NCBI GenBank assembly: GCA_027257055.1
Contig: JAPVLO010000276.1
Span: 1,984,001-2,048,000, forward strand
Direction of reading: 5' to 3'
DNA length: 64,000 bases
Origin: Cephalopachus bancanus
Taxonomy: Eukaryota; Chordata; Mammalia; Primates; Tarsiidae
Shown: one piece after another, positions 1 through 13,285 of the stretch
Layout of the letters: each line of letters begins with the position of its first letter
Numbering within the stretch: the stretch's first letter is position 1
Position numbers and translations under genes: made by a program
Notes under the pieces: model-generated
Told to the model about the DNA's origin: nothing
Seen by the model: only the letters and a program-made list of their open reading frames with translations
The model's database searches: none

Positions 1-33
1 CAACCTGGGTGACAAAGCAAGACCCTGTCTCTA

Positions 34-66
<33 letters not shown>

Positions 67-72
67 AATAAT
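1..72 (+). repeat. Alu 3' end, cut by the window edge, with (ATA)n tail
   Basis: The sequence 'cctgggtgacaaagcaagac' followed by 'cctgtctcta' is the 3' end of an older Alu. Its A-rich tail has become an ATA/ATG trinucleotide run at about 35-72. Confidence 0.8.
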
Positions 73-164
73 TTCAGAGGAGATTCTTATATTTCGTGTG
101 AAGTCAAATTAGATGACCTATTATGATGACAATCATATAAGAGTAAAGTAATAATAATAATAAT

Positions 165-358
165 GATAGCAGCTATCATTTATTGAGTACTTAAAACTTA
201 CCAGATAATGTGCTTTGTGATTTATATATGTTATCTTTATATTCACTGCAAGTACATATCATTTTCCTTATGTTACAGAAAAGGAAACTATCTGACTTGG
301 TCAGCATCAATTTAGAAGTCAGTGGTGGAATTAGGATTTGAACAGCTGTCTGGCTCCC
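165..358 (-). repeat. MIR SINE
   Basis: The order 'catttattgagtactt', 'tgttacagaaaaggaaact' and 'gtggtggaattaggatttga' is the reverse of the MIR consensus, moderately diverged. Confidence 0.75.
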
Positions 359-359
359 A

Positions 360-2120
360 CATCTTTACTATTTTAATAAAAGTCCTTTTCAATCCAACCT
401 TGAGATCCCACAATTATCAGGCACAGGTAGACTGATAATCGTTATCAGCAGCCTTCAGACTACTATTTAAAAGAGGAGAAAAACTATAACACAGGGGGAA
501 TTAATCATATATAACACAAAAATATCATTATCTTGCAGAAGAGATATAAAACACACAGTTACAAAATAATAGAAGAGCTCTATTCAAGAATGAAAGATAT
601 GACTGCAAGAAGCATAACAGGAAATGACATAATCAACTAACAAACTTTATATTCAAGTATTTATTATATAGTCAAAAAATGTTCCTTCGACACCTGTTAT
701 GTACACATTTCTGTCCTAGATACTGAAGGGTACAGGAAGCAAGGCACTTAAAACTGAAAGAAATCACTTTCTGGATCACTTATTTGGTTCTGAATTTTTT
801 TTTTTGTACGTGGATTTTAATTACACATAAATATCAACATGAGAATGAGGAGTTCTAAGCGTGTACATTTATGTCTAGGTGAAAGGATTTCAGATTAGTT
901 TGCTTGTAGGATGGCATCACCCAAGATAACAGAGGTCTAGTATAGGTTTTCCTGAAGAAGAAAGCCAGTTTAATATATTCAATACTGACTGCACTGCCAT
1001 TTTTTCTGTAGAAATACTCATTTACTGTGCAGAGTTTCCAATGTTTACCTAACTTACTAAAGTGGGCAGAGCATGGAGTTTTCTCCTCATTTCCAGGTGA
1101 ATTCTTTGCACTTCCTGGCTTTTGAAAGTTCTCCTTCCACGCCATGCTCCTCTGTAAGTTCTGGCCCCCTCCCCAATTTGAGGAAGGTAGATCCCCCCTT
1201 TTTCCTGTCTCTAATCTACTTTCTAAATAAACCATATTTTCCAATCTGAAAAAAAAAGTTTTCCTTCCACAAATGTTTTATGACTATGTATCCTCATAAA
1301 CCCCAGTCACGTAATCTCTCCTTACTGACCTGGGCAGATTCGATGACTTGTTACGGATAACATATAAGGGCAGCTAATCCCAGGAAACCAGGTAGATACA
1401 CTGGTTTTCTTATTTTGAACTTCTGGTTAAAAAGTGGCCAGTAAGACCAGAAAAACCAATAACACCAAGTCCTGGGAAAAATCCAGGAGGTACATTTTGG
1501 AGCTATTCATTGCTGTCTAACCCCCATTGAACCAGACTTCACATCTTGGGCCTAGTTTGGGAGTGCGTTTCCTGACACCAACTTGTGTATGGCTCGCAGT
1601 AATGTCGAAGCTGTGAGATGCTTTCTTCAAGGTGGGTTCTTGGCTTCTCCTCATATTTAGATTAACCCCTGGGAACTGAATAGAGTGAAAGCTCATCAAC
1701 CTTCACAGGATTTGGGAGAAGTGGGCCCTTTCTTGATGCTGCACATACATTGAAGGTGAGCAGGCTCAGGCTGGCAGGCCCCATGGACCTCTGGATTACC
1801 TTGAACATGTCCCTGGCAGTGGTGGCTCCTTGGTCCTCAATCTTAATTTGGTTTTTTGACATTTCTGTTACTATATTGGCATGTAACTCATACTGCAAGG
1901 TTTATTTTTTCCAATTATTAAAGTGATATTCACATATTACATAAAGTCTGAAAAATTCAAAAAGTAGAAGAATAAAAGCCATCCAAAATGTTAGTACCTA
2001 AACACATTATTAAAATTTTGTCTTCCAGTAATTTTTATATGTTTTAAAATCATTGTGTTCTTAATATAGGCTACTGTATTATTATCTTTCTATCCATACA
2101 CATCAAACATATCCAGCAAG
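360..2120. other. Intergenic, no gene recognised
   Basis: Two short antisense open frames (855-1244, 1517-1699) lack codon bias, domain resemblance or splice context. I recognise no repeat with confidence and no GRIK4 exon. Confidence 0.5.
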
Positions 2121-2285
2121 ATTGTGAGCTACTAGAAGGGAGAAATTAGGTAGCACACTGCTAAGGAGCCCCCGGAGCATCAAGAAATAAGCCTTGCAGG
2201 ATGCTCTAAGTGTAGCAGGTGCTGGAAAAATGAGTGGATTAATTGCTCATTCATTTATCAACCAATAAATGAGTGAACACAAAAG
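2120..2285 (+). repeat. L2 LINE 3'-end-like relic
   Basis: 'tgtgagctactagaagggag' and the later 'gtgtagcaggtgctgg' followed by a gagtgga-type end resemble the L2 3' end, strongly diverged. Confidence 0.4.
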
Positions 2286-2289
2286 ATAT

Positions 2290-4560
2290 AAAACTAGGTT
2301 CTTGTTCCTTGAGGTATTTACAATCTGTTTTGAAAGTCAAGTGTAATTGAGCACAGCATTCTAGCCCAAGACAGTGTATGATTAAATGTGACCTGAGCAA
2401 TTCGGATACTCTTTAGCAATAAATGGTTTGTGGTGAGGGAAGATGGCCTGGGACATGCCTGAAGGACATGCCTGAAGAATCTGAGGTTCTTTTCTGGTTC
2501 CACAGAAATGGGTTAGTCTATATCAAGCCAGCTCTCATTCTTCTAGCCGGTGCCAAGCGGTCTCCCCATCAACCGTCTCAGAGGACCCACTGTATTCTAT
2601 ACAAGCAAAGGAAACCAGAGCTCCTCTCTCTTCACAAGGGGAATTACCCAGCTAGGGTTTCCTCTCGGCTCTGGGACAAGGAGGGAATTCTAGGCTACAT
2701 AGCCATGCTGTGGATATCTTTCTCCAGTGGTAAACTTACGAGAAAGGGGTTTTAAAACTTTTCATAGTTCCCTCTCTCTTTTAAGTCTGCTCAGGTGGAA
2801 GTGCTGAAACAGTACTCTCTCCTGCCTGATTATCTGATCATTGTGGTCTCGGGGCCCCCATTGTACAACTTGGTGGAGGCCTATTAGAGCTGGGTAACTA
2901 GTCTTGGCTCCGCTGGGCAGCATGTGAGTGGCACACCTGGGACCTGGGGGCTTCTCAGATGGCCTGCATTCAATTAATAGTTCACAGCTAATCAATAGGG
3001 GCATAGCAATCAGGTGGATGCAAGCAGGGCTGGATTTGATGGATTTTCAAGTAATCCTATTGGAGAATTAGCCTGGGTGTAAAGAAACATGTAGTATCTA
3101 ACTGCATTTGGCATGCTTCAGCTAAGGCAATGGCAGCTTGTCTGACGGGATGTCTGCTCCTTTAACAACTCTTTTAATTCCAGATGAAATGAAAATTCCC
3201 TTCTTAGTAGTCATTAAGGCTTCAATTTTATTTCTCATTATTAAACCATGAAGTTGGCCAAAACATTTAAATTAAGCAAAATGAAGAGATTTATGAGTAA
3301 ATTGGAGCCTGGGTGAAAAATTGAAGCCTAATCTCCAAAGATTAAGAAAGACACAATAACCGAATTATTGAGAAAAAGCAAATCTCAGAGTAAACAGGAG
3401 GAAATGTTCTTTCTTATTTTTCCCAAAGAACCAGCTATTTAAAATTGAGTTTTTAGATGATAATTTCATGCTTGGTAATACCCACATGATTTGAGAAATG
3501 TTGGAATAAGACTTAAATGGTATTTTAGTCTCCATGTAGAACTAGAGAAGTGTGTCAGATTGATAGCCCTAAGCAGCTGACAGTCTCCTATGGAGAAGGA
3601 ACACTGTGATGAGAGCAGCATGAATTATTTCAGATCGCTCTTGCCCTAAAGACAGAACCCTGCTAGGTGGCCAGCGTACAGGTCAGAGATTAAACTTGTT
3701 TGATCTTCAGTTTCTCCACTGAGACTGTTATGCCGGAGGGAAAGATGTTACTAGCAAGCTGAATGTCCACGGGTAAAGGACAGGGCTGGGAACCCATTCA
3801 AATTTCTTATCAGAGGTTGCCTTCTTCCTAGAGAAGAATGCTGTTGCAGGGGCAAATTTGAAATGGTAACTGAGAAATGAAAGCTTCCATAGTCAGTCAC
3901 CCAAGCCACCAACATTGAAGGCATTTTAATTTAAGACCAAAGAGTGTTGAGGGTATTCATAATCCCATCTATAGAGGTCCTAAGTCTCTTTCAGATGTTA
4001 GGAGAGGCAGTTGCCTTAAGGGTAGGTGAGGACATCAGTTGTTTCTGGGGGCTTTCAGAGAAAAATCCATTCACTTCAAATTGAACACCAAGCTTTATCC
4101 CAAAGGTAAACATAAATGGTATGGTCCGGAGGTTAGTTTTAATTACTGCAAGATTCCACTGTCCCCAAATACTGCATCCCCCCATATACCTGCTGTGGAC
4201 TTGAAGCTGCCCTCAACAGAGTGACTTCTTTGGGCTTAAGGAGGCATAACACTGAGTTGATCACTATAAGTCAGTTGTTACACAATAGCAGAGACAAGGT
4301 CAGGAATGTGATAAGGGAGAGGTCAACTCTTACGGAGGGTCACACAAGGTCTGGTACCGGGAGACCTGCCCTGAGGATCCTGGGGGCTGGGGGCTGTGGA
4401 GGCACCAGGCACTGTGGGAAAGCTGGTCCCAAGACACAGGGATGAGATAAGGGGAGAGGGTGGAAAGGAAGGAAGTTGGTGCTTCTTTCATGTCTCTTGT
4501 GTATGAGGCATAATCAGGCACTTTTATATTTGCTGCCATATTTGACCCCATGGTTCACTC
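2290..4560. other. Repeat-poor intergenic stretch
   Basis: I recognise no interspersed repeat over about 2.2 kb, unlike most of the window. Short open frames here have no coding signature. It could hold conserved noncoding sequence or 3'UTR-type sequence of the upstream gene; the sequence alone cannot decide. Confidence 0.4.
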
Positions 4561-4569
4561 TCCAAGGTG

Positions 4570-4705
4570 GTCTTACTACCCTTATTTTAGAGCTGTAGAG
4601 TTGGAGGCTCCGGGAGTTTAAGTACTTCTCCCAAGTTCACAAACTTCTCCCAGCATGGATTTGAGCTCAAGTTTGCCAGGCTTCCAGGACCCTACTCTTT
4701 CTGCA
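4570..4705 (-). repeat. MIR fragment
   Basis: The order 'cttattttagagctgtaga', 'acttctcccaagttcaca' and 'catggatttgagctcaagt' matches the reverse MIR core. Confidence 0.6.
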
Positions 4706-5045
4706 ACATCATGCTGATTTCTTGGAAATGAAGGAATAAGGAGCATTATTTTACAGTTGAGTCAGCCAGGGTTCACTCAGCCACAGCAGCCTATGTGGGA
4801 AACTATAAGAAACCTCACAGTCTCCCTTGATAAAATCTTCAGAGATTGGAATAGAGGTAGAATCTCTGCATGAGGATGGGAGGCTGGAATTGATGACAGA
4901 TTCCTGTCCCCTCAAGACTCATTTTCCCCCTAGAAGTCTTGTCACACATCACTGTTGCCATCTTTGTTCCTGGGGCCACCTTTGCTCTTTCACAGATGGG
5001 ATTCAAGTGGACTTTAAGACATTTTCCTTAATTTCCTGCAGCAGC

Positions 5046-5347
5046 TGGGCTCGGTGGCTCAGCCTGTAATTCCAGCACTTTGGGAGGCCGAGGCGAGTGT
5101 ATTGCCTAAGCCTGAGGGTTCGAAACCAGCCCAGGTAACGTGGCGAGACCTCATCTCTACAATAAAATTTTTAAAAATTAGTGGAGCATGGTAGCGCGCA
5201 CCTGTAGTTCTGGCTACTTGGAAAGCTGAGGCGAAAGGATTGCCGGAGCTCAGCAGGTCGACGCTGGGGTGGGCAGGAGTGTGCCACTGCACTCCAGCCT
5301 GGGCGACAGAGTGAGACTCCGTCCCAAAAAAACAAATAAAAAAATAA
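5046..5347 (+). repeat. Alu, lineage-specific type
   Basis: A full-length dimer runs from 'gctgggctcggtggctcagc' to an A-rich tail. Flanking 'aatttcctgcagcag' (about 5029-5043) and 'aaattcctgtagcag' (about 5347-5361) form a target-site duplication. Confidence 0.9.
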
Positions 5348-5361
5348 AAATTCCTGTAGCA

Positions 5362-6122
5362 GAACTGCAACAAGCCTGAAACAGTGAAGCAAGACTTAAA
5401 GTCTCAGAGATAACAAAGGAAAAATAAATGCAGATTTAAGGGTCACGAATTAATCAGGCTCAGGAGTTGTGACTGCCCTCCAGAGCACAAGCCATCTTCA
5501 CAGGGCTCCTTTTGGGCACCTCTCTGCCTAGCTTCCAGCCCCTGTGAGATAGAGGCCAATGCCCGCATCCCATCCCACCCTACCCAAAACAACTGAGAAC
5601 ATCTGAAAGCATGTTTGTGTTCCTGAAAGTTTAGGCCACTGTCGAAAAACAGGCTTCAAATTTCTAAGCAACTGCTTTCCCCATGCAGATAGGCACCAAT
5701 CCTGCTTTATTTATTTTTGGGAAGCACCAACTTCATAAATCAATCTGAATAGGAAAAGGTGTGTAGCATAGGAAAAGAGGAAGAACATTTTATGATGTGT
5801 CAAAATATGAATACCAGTAACTCATTTTTATTTTAAATATAAATGCTCCAAGCACTGGCAGTAATTGATTTCTTTTACCATAGTCATTGGGACCTCACTG
5901 AATAAATTCTTCTCATGAATTACCCACTCCATTTTAGAACGAGGCTATGTTCTCTCAGAGCTACCAAGTCAGCTTTTTTCCAACACTTGAAGACCTTCAA
6001 AGCAACAATAAAATAATATTTCACAGCCATCAAGTAAGCAAAATAAATAAATTAAAATCTGATAGTACCAAGAGCTGGTAAGGATGTAGGATACAGGAAA
6101 CTCTGATACATCTACAGTTGGT
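5362..6122. other. Intergenic, nothing recognised
   Basis: The sequence looks unique. The end (about 6000-6122) resembles an old L1 tail ('acagccatcaagtaagcaa'-type) but too weakly to assign. Confidence 0.4.
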
Positions 6123-6137
6123 AAGAGTGTAAACTGG

Positions 6138-6415
6138 CTGGGCGTGGTGGCTCAAGCCTGTAATCCCAGCAATTTGGGAGGCAGAGGCGAGAGAATTGCC
6201 TGAGCTCAGGGGTTCAAGATCAGCCTGAGCCACATGGTGAGACCTCATCTCTACAATAAAATAAATAAATAATTAGCCGGGTCTGGTGGCACATGCCTGT
6301 GGTTCTAACTACTTGGAGGGCTGAGGCAGAAGGATCACCTGAGTACAGCAAGTTGAGGCCATGGTAGCCGTGAGTGTGACACCACACTCCAGCCTGGGCA
6401 ACAGAGCAAGACTCC

Positions 6416-6471
<56 letters not shown>
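6138..6471 (+). repeat. Alu whose tail is a (CA)n microsatellite
   Basis: Full-length Alu flanked by a clear 15-bp target duplication: 'aagagtgtaaactgg' at 6123-6137 and 'aagagtctaaactgg' at 6472-6486. The place of the A-tail (6417-6471) is occupied by a pure CA run of about 27 units. Confidence 0.92.
6417..6471. repeat. (CA)n microsatellite
   Basis: Uninterrupted CA dinucleotide run forming the tail of the Alu above. Confidence 0.98.
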
Positions 6472-6473
<2 letters not shown>

Positions 6474-6486
6474 GAGTCTAAACTGG

Positions 6487-7436
6487 AGAACAATGTGATA
6501 ATATCTAGTACAGGTAAAGATGAGGAATACTCTAGGAACCATCAATTTTATATCTTGGCATATACTCTAGAAAAATTCTTATTAGTGTTCACAAGTAGAC
6601 ATGAACAAGAATATTCACCGTGGTATTTTGTAAAAACAAAATAGACGAAAAACAAAACACTCTAGAAACAATTTAAGGTATACCAACAAATCAACAAGTG
6701 ATTTAATCAATGCAATGCAACAATTCATAGTAGTAACAATGAATAGACGAACTCTACAAATTTCGCATGGATAATTCTTTACAATATAAAATTGAGTGAA
6801 AACCGCAGAGTTCAGGTGAACTAAGCTGTCACTCAAGTTTAATCACTGACCAGGAAAAACACTTGCTCATCCATTCTTTCAAAGTAATATTCTTAATTAA
6901 ACAGATATGGCCTTGTGTATTTTCGGAGGCTGAACTATTGATTTTATGCCAACAAAGAAACTTTTCCTTAAGGGTCTCATGATTTGGGTGCATCTGTAGT
7001 ATGCGGAGAGGCCACTTGGGCTAGTGCTGCTGACCCGAAGCACACACAAGCCTGAAAACAAACCAAAAAGCAACGCTCCATCACAAAAGGATAAAGTGAG
7101 CAGTAACCTAGTTAGAGGAATGCAGATAAGTGGTTTTTAATAAGAATGTGTTAGTCCACAGAAATCTGGATGAGACTATTCAAGAACTCAGGTTGCACCG
7201 TTGCTATCAACAGAGTAAAAGAACTGAAAACTGTTTTAGTTTATTTTTTTTTTCTAGTGGAGTATCAAATATGCTCAAGGATCTACAGACTGATTTTGTG
7301 TTTCCAAATGATTTTTGGTCCTGTGTGACATTTGGAAGGAAGTCATCCAAAATAGAAAGTGCTTGCAAGAAATCAGAAAAAAAATACCTCCTAACTAAAC
7401 TGTAGAAATAGCAGGGTACAATGGAAAGTCAGAACT
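6487..7436. other. Intergenic, L1-like start then unassigned
   Basis: 6487-6830 resembles an old + strand L1 3' region ('catggataattctttacaat', 'aaattgagtgaaaac'). The rest shows no recognisable feature. Confidence 0.35.
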
Positions 7437-7439
7437 GAG

Positions 7440-7570
7440 TCAGTTCTGGGTCTTCCACCTGCTCATGAGCTGGTGGTGCTTTGGGCAATTCCTTTAATGG
7501 TTCTCAGCTCCAATTTAAAAATAAAATAAAATAAGGCCTCTTGCAGTATACTGAGAGGGTTGCAGTGGTA
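7440..7570 (+). repeat. MIR fragment
   Basis: 'ctgggtcttccacctgctca' and later 'ctttgggcaattcctttaat' follow the forward MIR order. Confidence 0.5.
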
Positions 7571-7637
7571 ACACAGGTAAAGTTCATATGTGCAGGGCTT
7601 GATAAAGAAGAAGGGCCCAAGAAATGGTAGAAATTGT

Positions 7638-7680
7638 GAGGATGAAGATGACGATGATGACGACGACGACGATGATGATC
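7638..7680. repeat. GAY-type trinucleotide run
   Basis: An imperfect gat/gac repeat. It makes a poly-Asp stretch in a short open frame but has no other coding evidence. Confidence 0.85.
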
Positions 7681-7799
7681 TTTTCCAGGCTGCTGTCAGC
7701 TACAACCTCCTTCTAATATTTACGGTGCTGATGAAAAAGGAACAAAAAACTATGCAAGTGGATCAAAAGTTAAGTCTGTAAAGCATGTAGTGGCAAATG

Positions 7800-9538
7800 G
7801 TAACTTCTTGTACTCAGGTGATAACTAATCAGTCTATTTTATTAATATAATGTTTTTTGGTTTCAATTTACTTTATTATTTACACACTATTGACCAGCAG
7901 AGAGCTGATTATATGGACTACATTATACTGGACTCCTCAGAATTATTCTTACAGAATTACCCTTTGGTGAGATGGAGCCCAGTGAAACTCACTGACTAGA
8001 TTGTAAAGAAAGTTTTTGACTCTGAGGTTCACTGCATCACACAGTGTCCACCCCCAGGTCTCTAGGGAAAAACGCCTATCTGATCTTGGAGTCAAAAATA
8101 GCTAAAAATCCCTTGAGCAATGGGTTTTATCCTACAAATGCTGGGAACTGACAAGGTTCTTTTCCTTTTTGAATCAATATCTGGAGAGCTAAATTTGAGG
8201 TCCATCAGTAAAATGTGAATGTCATCACTGTGCGAATTTTTAAACTCTCACTCTGGAGTCTTTGTTCCTGACCTTGTTTTTTTTTTTTTTTTCTTTTCTC
8301 CTTTCTACTAGAAAAACACACATACATAGATACACAGATACATATACTTACATCTATACAATATAATGCTTTATACTAATCTTCAAAAGAAATTACGCAT
8401 AGTATTGTCACACTGGGTGTTCTGAGAATAGATTAATGACAAGTAGACTAGTCTTAAGTTTTGTTTCTCCCATAAAACCTTCATATATACATGTTTAAGT
8501 GCAGCTCTTAAAAAGGCAGTTAAGTTGTTAACTCTCATCTAGAGCCTAAGTAAGTGTTTTTCTCAACACATCATTTATAGTATACTGTTGCACCTCAGGA
8601 ATTGAGGTATTAAAGTACTGCTTGAGACATGCTGGGAAAACTCTGTAAAATAACCTGCAAAAATAAAAACAGCTCAAGAAAGCAATTTTATGTTCCATTT
8701 TCCTGGTGGGATACTATATGGGATGGGGTAGCACTGTTTATATGTAAGCAAAAATCTATTCTATATGCTGAAAGAAAGACAAAAGTATTCCAATTGGAGA
8801 CATTAAGCAGTGGCACCAGGGAGATAATTTATGGGGCTGAGAGTGCCGCCTTTGTTCTTTTTCAATCATTGTCATCTTTATGCATGATGGACCATCATGA
8901 CATGTTTTGCCTTCCTTTTGCTCTCCGGTGTACCTCCTTTTAAAAAAAATTACATAGATCAAGCCTTGCCATGGGTTCAAGGGAACATCTTAACTCCCTC
9001 AAATCATGTTTCCTGTTCCCGTCTGAGAGGAGTTCGCATAATTCAGCAGAGAGGAGACAGAGCCTCAGTTCTGAACCATGTGAACTTCCTCCCTCTTTTA
9101 GCAAAGGCACATTGACATTCCCCTCCCCCAGGTGCTGTTTGCTTCATAACTCTTTTGGCAATTCTGTCAGTTTGCTTTTTGCAATTCTTTTTGGGCCAGA
9201 TCTTGGTGAGTTGCTGTGAAGATGGATGCGATTTCATGACGGGGGCAGGGAGTTAATTTTTTAGCCTAAAAGAAAGGTGAGGAAAGATCTCTTCTTTCAC
9301 ATCATTTTCTTCAAAATGCTGAATTGACTTTCTTAACTGCACAATTAATGAAGAAAAGGGGAGAGCATGGTCTTGTGAAGGAGATGTCGGTAGAGAAGTT
9401 TCCCAGGAACTTGTAGGAACAGGATTAACTGCCATAAAATAAAATCCAGAAGACCCCATCTTCCCTGAAAAAAGATCTAACACGTGACTTGCGCCTTGTT
9501 CTCTGCAGGACACGTGGTCCTGGTGAGGGCCACACAAC
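7800..9538. other. Intergenic, nothing recognised
   Basis: Includes a T-run at 8278-8292 followed by a short ACATA-rich stretch. No gene or assignable repeat is seen. Confidence 0.4.
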
Positions 9539-9765
9539 CTAGTGGTTAACAAGGTACCTCTGGGTCGGGCTCCTGGACTCAAATCCCAGTGCTACCACAT
9601 TAATTGCGTGCTTTCAACAAATTGCTGCACTTAGCTAAGTCTCATTTTACTCAACTATAAAATGGGAATGATAAGTGTACCTGCCTCATGGAATGGTTAT
9701 ATGAATTAAATATCACAATCTCTATAAAGCATTTAGTGCAGCGCCTGAACATATTAAGCACCAGA
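9539..9765 (+). repeat. MIR SINE, nearly complete
   Basis: 'tagtggttaacaaggtacct', 'ctcaaatcccagtgctacc', 'ctcaactataaaatggga' and 'agtgcagcgcctgaacata' occur in forward MIR order. Confidence 0.85.
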
Positions 9766-9932
9766 AGATGTCAACCATCATGACAGGATCAACATTATTT
9801 CAAGGATGACTGAGTCACAAATGTTTTTTTTATTCTAAAAAGACCACTTTTCAATAAAAATAGTTATTCCTGCCCTCAAATAATAGGATCATTGTTACAT
9901 GTTTAGTATCAAGATTAAGAATTAGTACTTTT

Positions 9933-10600
<668 letters not shown>

Positions 10601-10601
10601 T

Positions 10602-10658
<57 letters not shown>
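10601..10658. repeat. (TG)n microsatellite
   Basis: Uninterrupted TG run of about 29 units. Antisense poly-His/Thr frames across it are artefacts. Confidence 0.98.
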
Positions 10659-10660
<2 letters not shown>

Positions 10661-11229
10661 CACTTGTAACACCTTGGGAACATGAAGGCTTGGCAACACA
10701 TCTTTCCTGACCTCCTTTTCATACATGTCAGTGGCTTATACAGCTTCTCTGCTACTTTAGTGTTGCTGTTAGCCAGCACTGCTGTTGGTCTTGTGCTACC
10801 TACCCCAAATACTCCAGAACTGCTCCTCTTCTTAAGATGTTACAGTCCTTTTAATGGGCTCCCCAAAGTGCGACCTTACTCTCTGAGTTTACAAACTCTC
10901 CTGTGAAGAAAGCTGGAAAAACTTTCCAAGGTGTGGCCTAGAGGGCTTGATCCCTAACCCTCCACATGATAATATGGTGACTTAAAAGGATCTAGGTGCC
11001 TTGACTCTTATCTACCCCCAGAGAAATGCCCTACTTATCCCGGAAGCTGGGAAAATCTTTTCCCCACTTATTTTTAGTGTGCTTTGATTCCAGTATCTTC
11101 TTACCCTACTGGCAATAAGAATACCAACTCCTCATATGATAAGACTCCTAGCAACCTGTTCCAGAGTTTCTCAAGTGGGAAAACATATTAACCTTTTTCC
11201 TATTTGTTTGTTCATTAGAGACATATTTA
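10659..11229. other. Intergenic, nothing recognised
   Basis: No gene or repeat that I can name. Confidence 0.4.
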
Positions 11230-12290
11230 TAGAGTGCCTATCTGAGCCAGGTATCTGCAGAGATCGAGATAAGTATATTTTGGAGGTAAACAGCATTTGG
11301 TAGAGTCAAAAATGAATTCCATGTGACTGGCTTCTTTAGTAATTGGTGTGGAAGGTGATACTGTTTACTAAAATCAGGAAGAGTAGATTGTGAGAGAATG
11401 AAGGGAGGGGACTGAGAGTTCTATCTGGGACATGTTACATTTGAGATGTCTCAGGCCTATCTAAATGAAAATATTAAATAGTCCGTTGGATATACAAGTC
11501 TGGTGGCTGGTGGTTTAGAATTCATCAACATGAAGATGTTATTTAAATACAGGGCAATAGATGACGTGACCTAGGGAGAAACCAGAGACAGAAAACAGAA
11601 GAGGCTTTAGAATTGAACCTTAAGCAACTCTAACATTTGAAGGCAGGAAGCAGGAGGCAGACTAACAAGGAGTAATCAGTGTGAAAGAGGAAAACCAGAA
11701 ACAAAAAGGAGAATTAAGTGAACCAAATGCTGCTGTAAATTTAAGGTGAAAACAGAAACATCCATTGGCGACCCTTGCAAGAACGGTTTCAGTGGAGAAC
11801 GATGGAAGAAGAATCCAGACTGGAGTAAACTGGAGAGTGAATGGTGAGAGAAGAAGCAGAGGCAACACGTGTGGTGACTATTTTTTTAAATGTTGCTGAG
11901 AAGGAAGCATAAAAATACAGCAGTAGGGAAGATGGTGTAGAAATGTGAAGTCTGGAAGAAGGGAAATACCAGAACATGTTTATGTTGTGATGGGAATGGT
12001 CTAGGAGAGAGAGAGAGAGAGACGGGTGAAGCCTGAAAAGAAAAGAAAAATCAAAGGGTGGAAGTCCTTGGAAGGGTGATAACAGAAAACATCCAGAACA
12101 CAAATGGTGAACGTGGCCTTTGAGAGGTGAAGGGATGCATCCCTCATTTTAGCAGGAGGAGAAATGGGAGCAAGTGTGGGTCAACTTTTGGGGAAAACAT
12201 AGGAAGATAAGTAAGTTCACACTGATGGTATTTATTTTTCCTAATGAAGTCTGAAGTCAGCTCAGCAAGAAGGAAGATGAGGGATATAAG
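11230..12290 (-). repeat. L2 LINE relic
   Basis: Reading the minus strand gives the L2 order near its 3' region. On the + strand it shows 'gtccgttggatatacaagtc', 'gaagatgttatttaaataca' and 'gacctagggagaaacc'. The 11880-12290 part is weaker. Strongly diverged; no intact frame. Confidence 0.6.
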
Positions 12291-12559
12291 AAATTGGAGG
12301 AGAAAGTCATCTTAAGGAATGCAGGAAATTGGAAAAATTCAGTAAGATGAGTGAGCAATACTGTATACCCATTTATAGGTGGAGATGGAGTTAATTGCAG
12401 CCAGCCACTTCAGGTGTGTGATTCTCCCTGGCAGTGTTCACCTTCTCTAGCACTGGCACAGTTGGATTTATCTGGGGGGTTGCCATGCAAGAGGGGCAGA
12501 GGGAAAAAAAGGAAGACTCTGCAATTTACAAGGGAGTGACTACATCGATGGACCATGAA

Positions 12560-13285
12560 ATCTAAATGGTACAACACTACAGTGACTAGTACATAGTGGT
12601 GTAAGGCGACACATACTCAGCGACGCCATGAGCACACCCTGGATGTGGCCCCAAACAGGGGGTTGGAGCATGGGGAGGCCAATGCAGGCTATACCGTTCC
12701 TCTGGGGATCCATGCCTGGGCATGCAGGTCATGCTGAGGCTGTGGGCAAAGTGTTCTCTGTCCCTACTGACCACATCTTGCAGCTGTGCATGGTGAAGTT
12801 TCTCCTGCACCCTTCCCTGAGGCAGTTCTCCCCTTGCCCCCCTCCCATCCCAGGCTAGTTCAGACCCAATCAGGCATGCCTAGATCAATGTCCATAACCT
12901 TTGGTTACCTTTATTTTACCTTTGGCTCATTATAACACTAAAAATCCCACCCCTAAAGAGAATTCACAGACATTTTGTGTACATGTGACACATGTATAAA
13001 CTCCTTCTCACACAACACTTGCACACTAGAAATCCCACCCTTTACATGCATAACACCATTCTCTGTCCTATGTAAAATATGGACTATATAATCTGTGTGC
13101 CTTTTATAATTGAGAGCGCTGTTATTCCTGTTCAGTCAGTCAGTCTTGTACCACCTTCCCTGTAAATTCAAGAATAAAGCCCATGCCTCGTCCATTGTCT
13201 CTGGGTCATTTCTTCAGTCTCTTGGACATAGTGCCTTTCCTTTTGGGATCTTTGGGAGTCCAGCACGACAAGTGGACAATAACAA
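12560..13285 (+). repeat. LTR-like block (endogenous retrovirus or MaLR), unassigned
   Basis: The block is C/A-rich in its body. It has a TATA-like 'ccttttataatt' at about 13100-13111, then 'caagaataaagcccatgcc' containing an AATAAA signal about 70 bp downstream, then a T/C-rich end. That promoter-to-polyA spacing is typical of the end of U3 plus R of a retroviral LTR. I cannot name the family; edges are approximate and no viral coding region is seen next to it. Confidence 0.45.

Noticed and set aside
1..5045. Possible GRIK4 last exon, expected upstream by human synteny
   Set aside because: No recognisable glutamate-receptor coding sequence or polyA-bearing exon was found; it probably lies before the window.
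7590..7781. Open frame with a poly-Asp run
   Set aside because: Produced by a GAY trinucleotide repeat; no other coding evidence.
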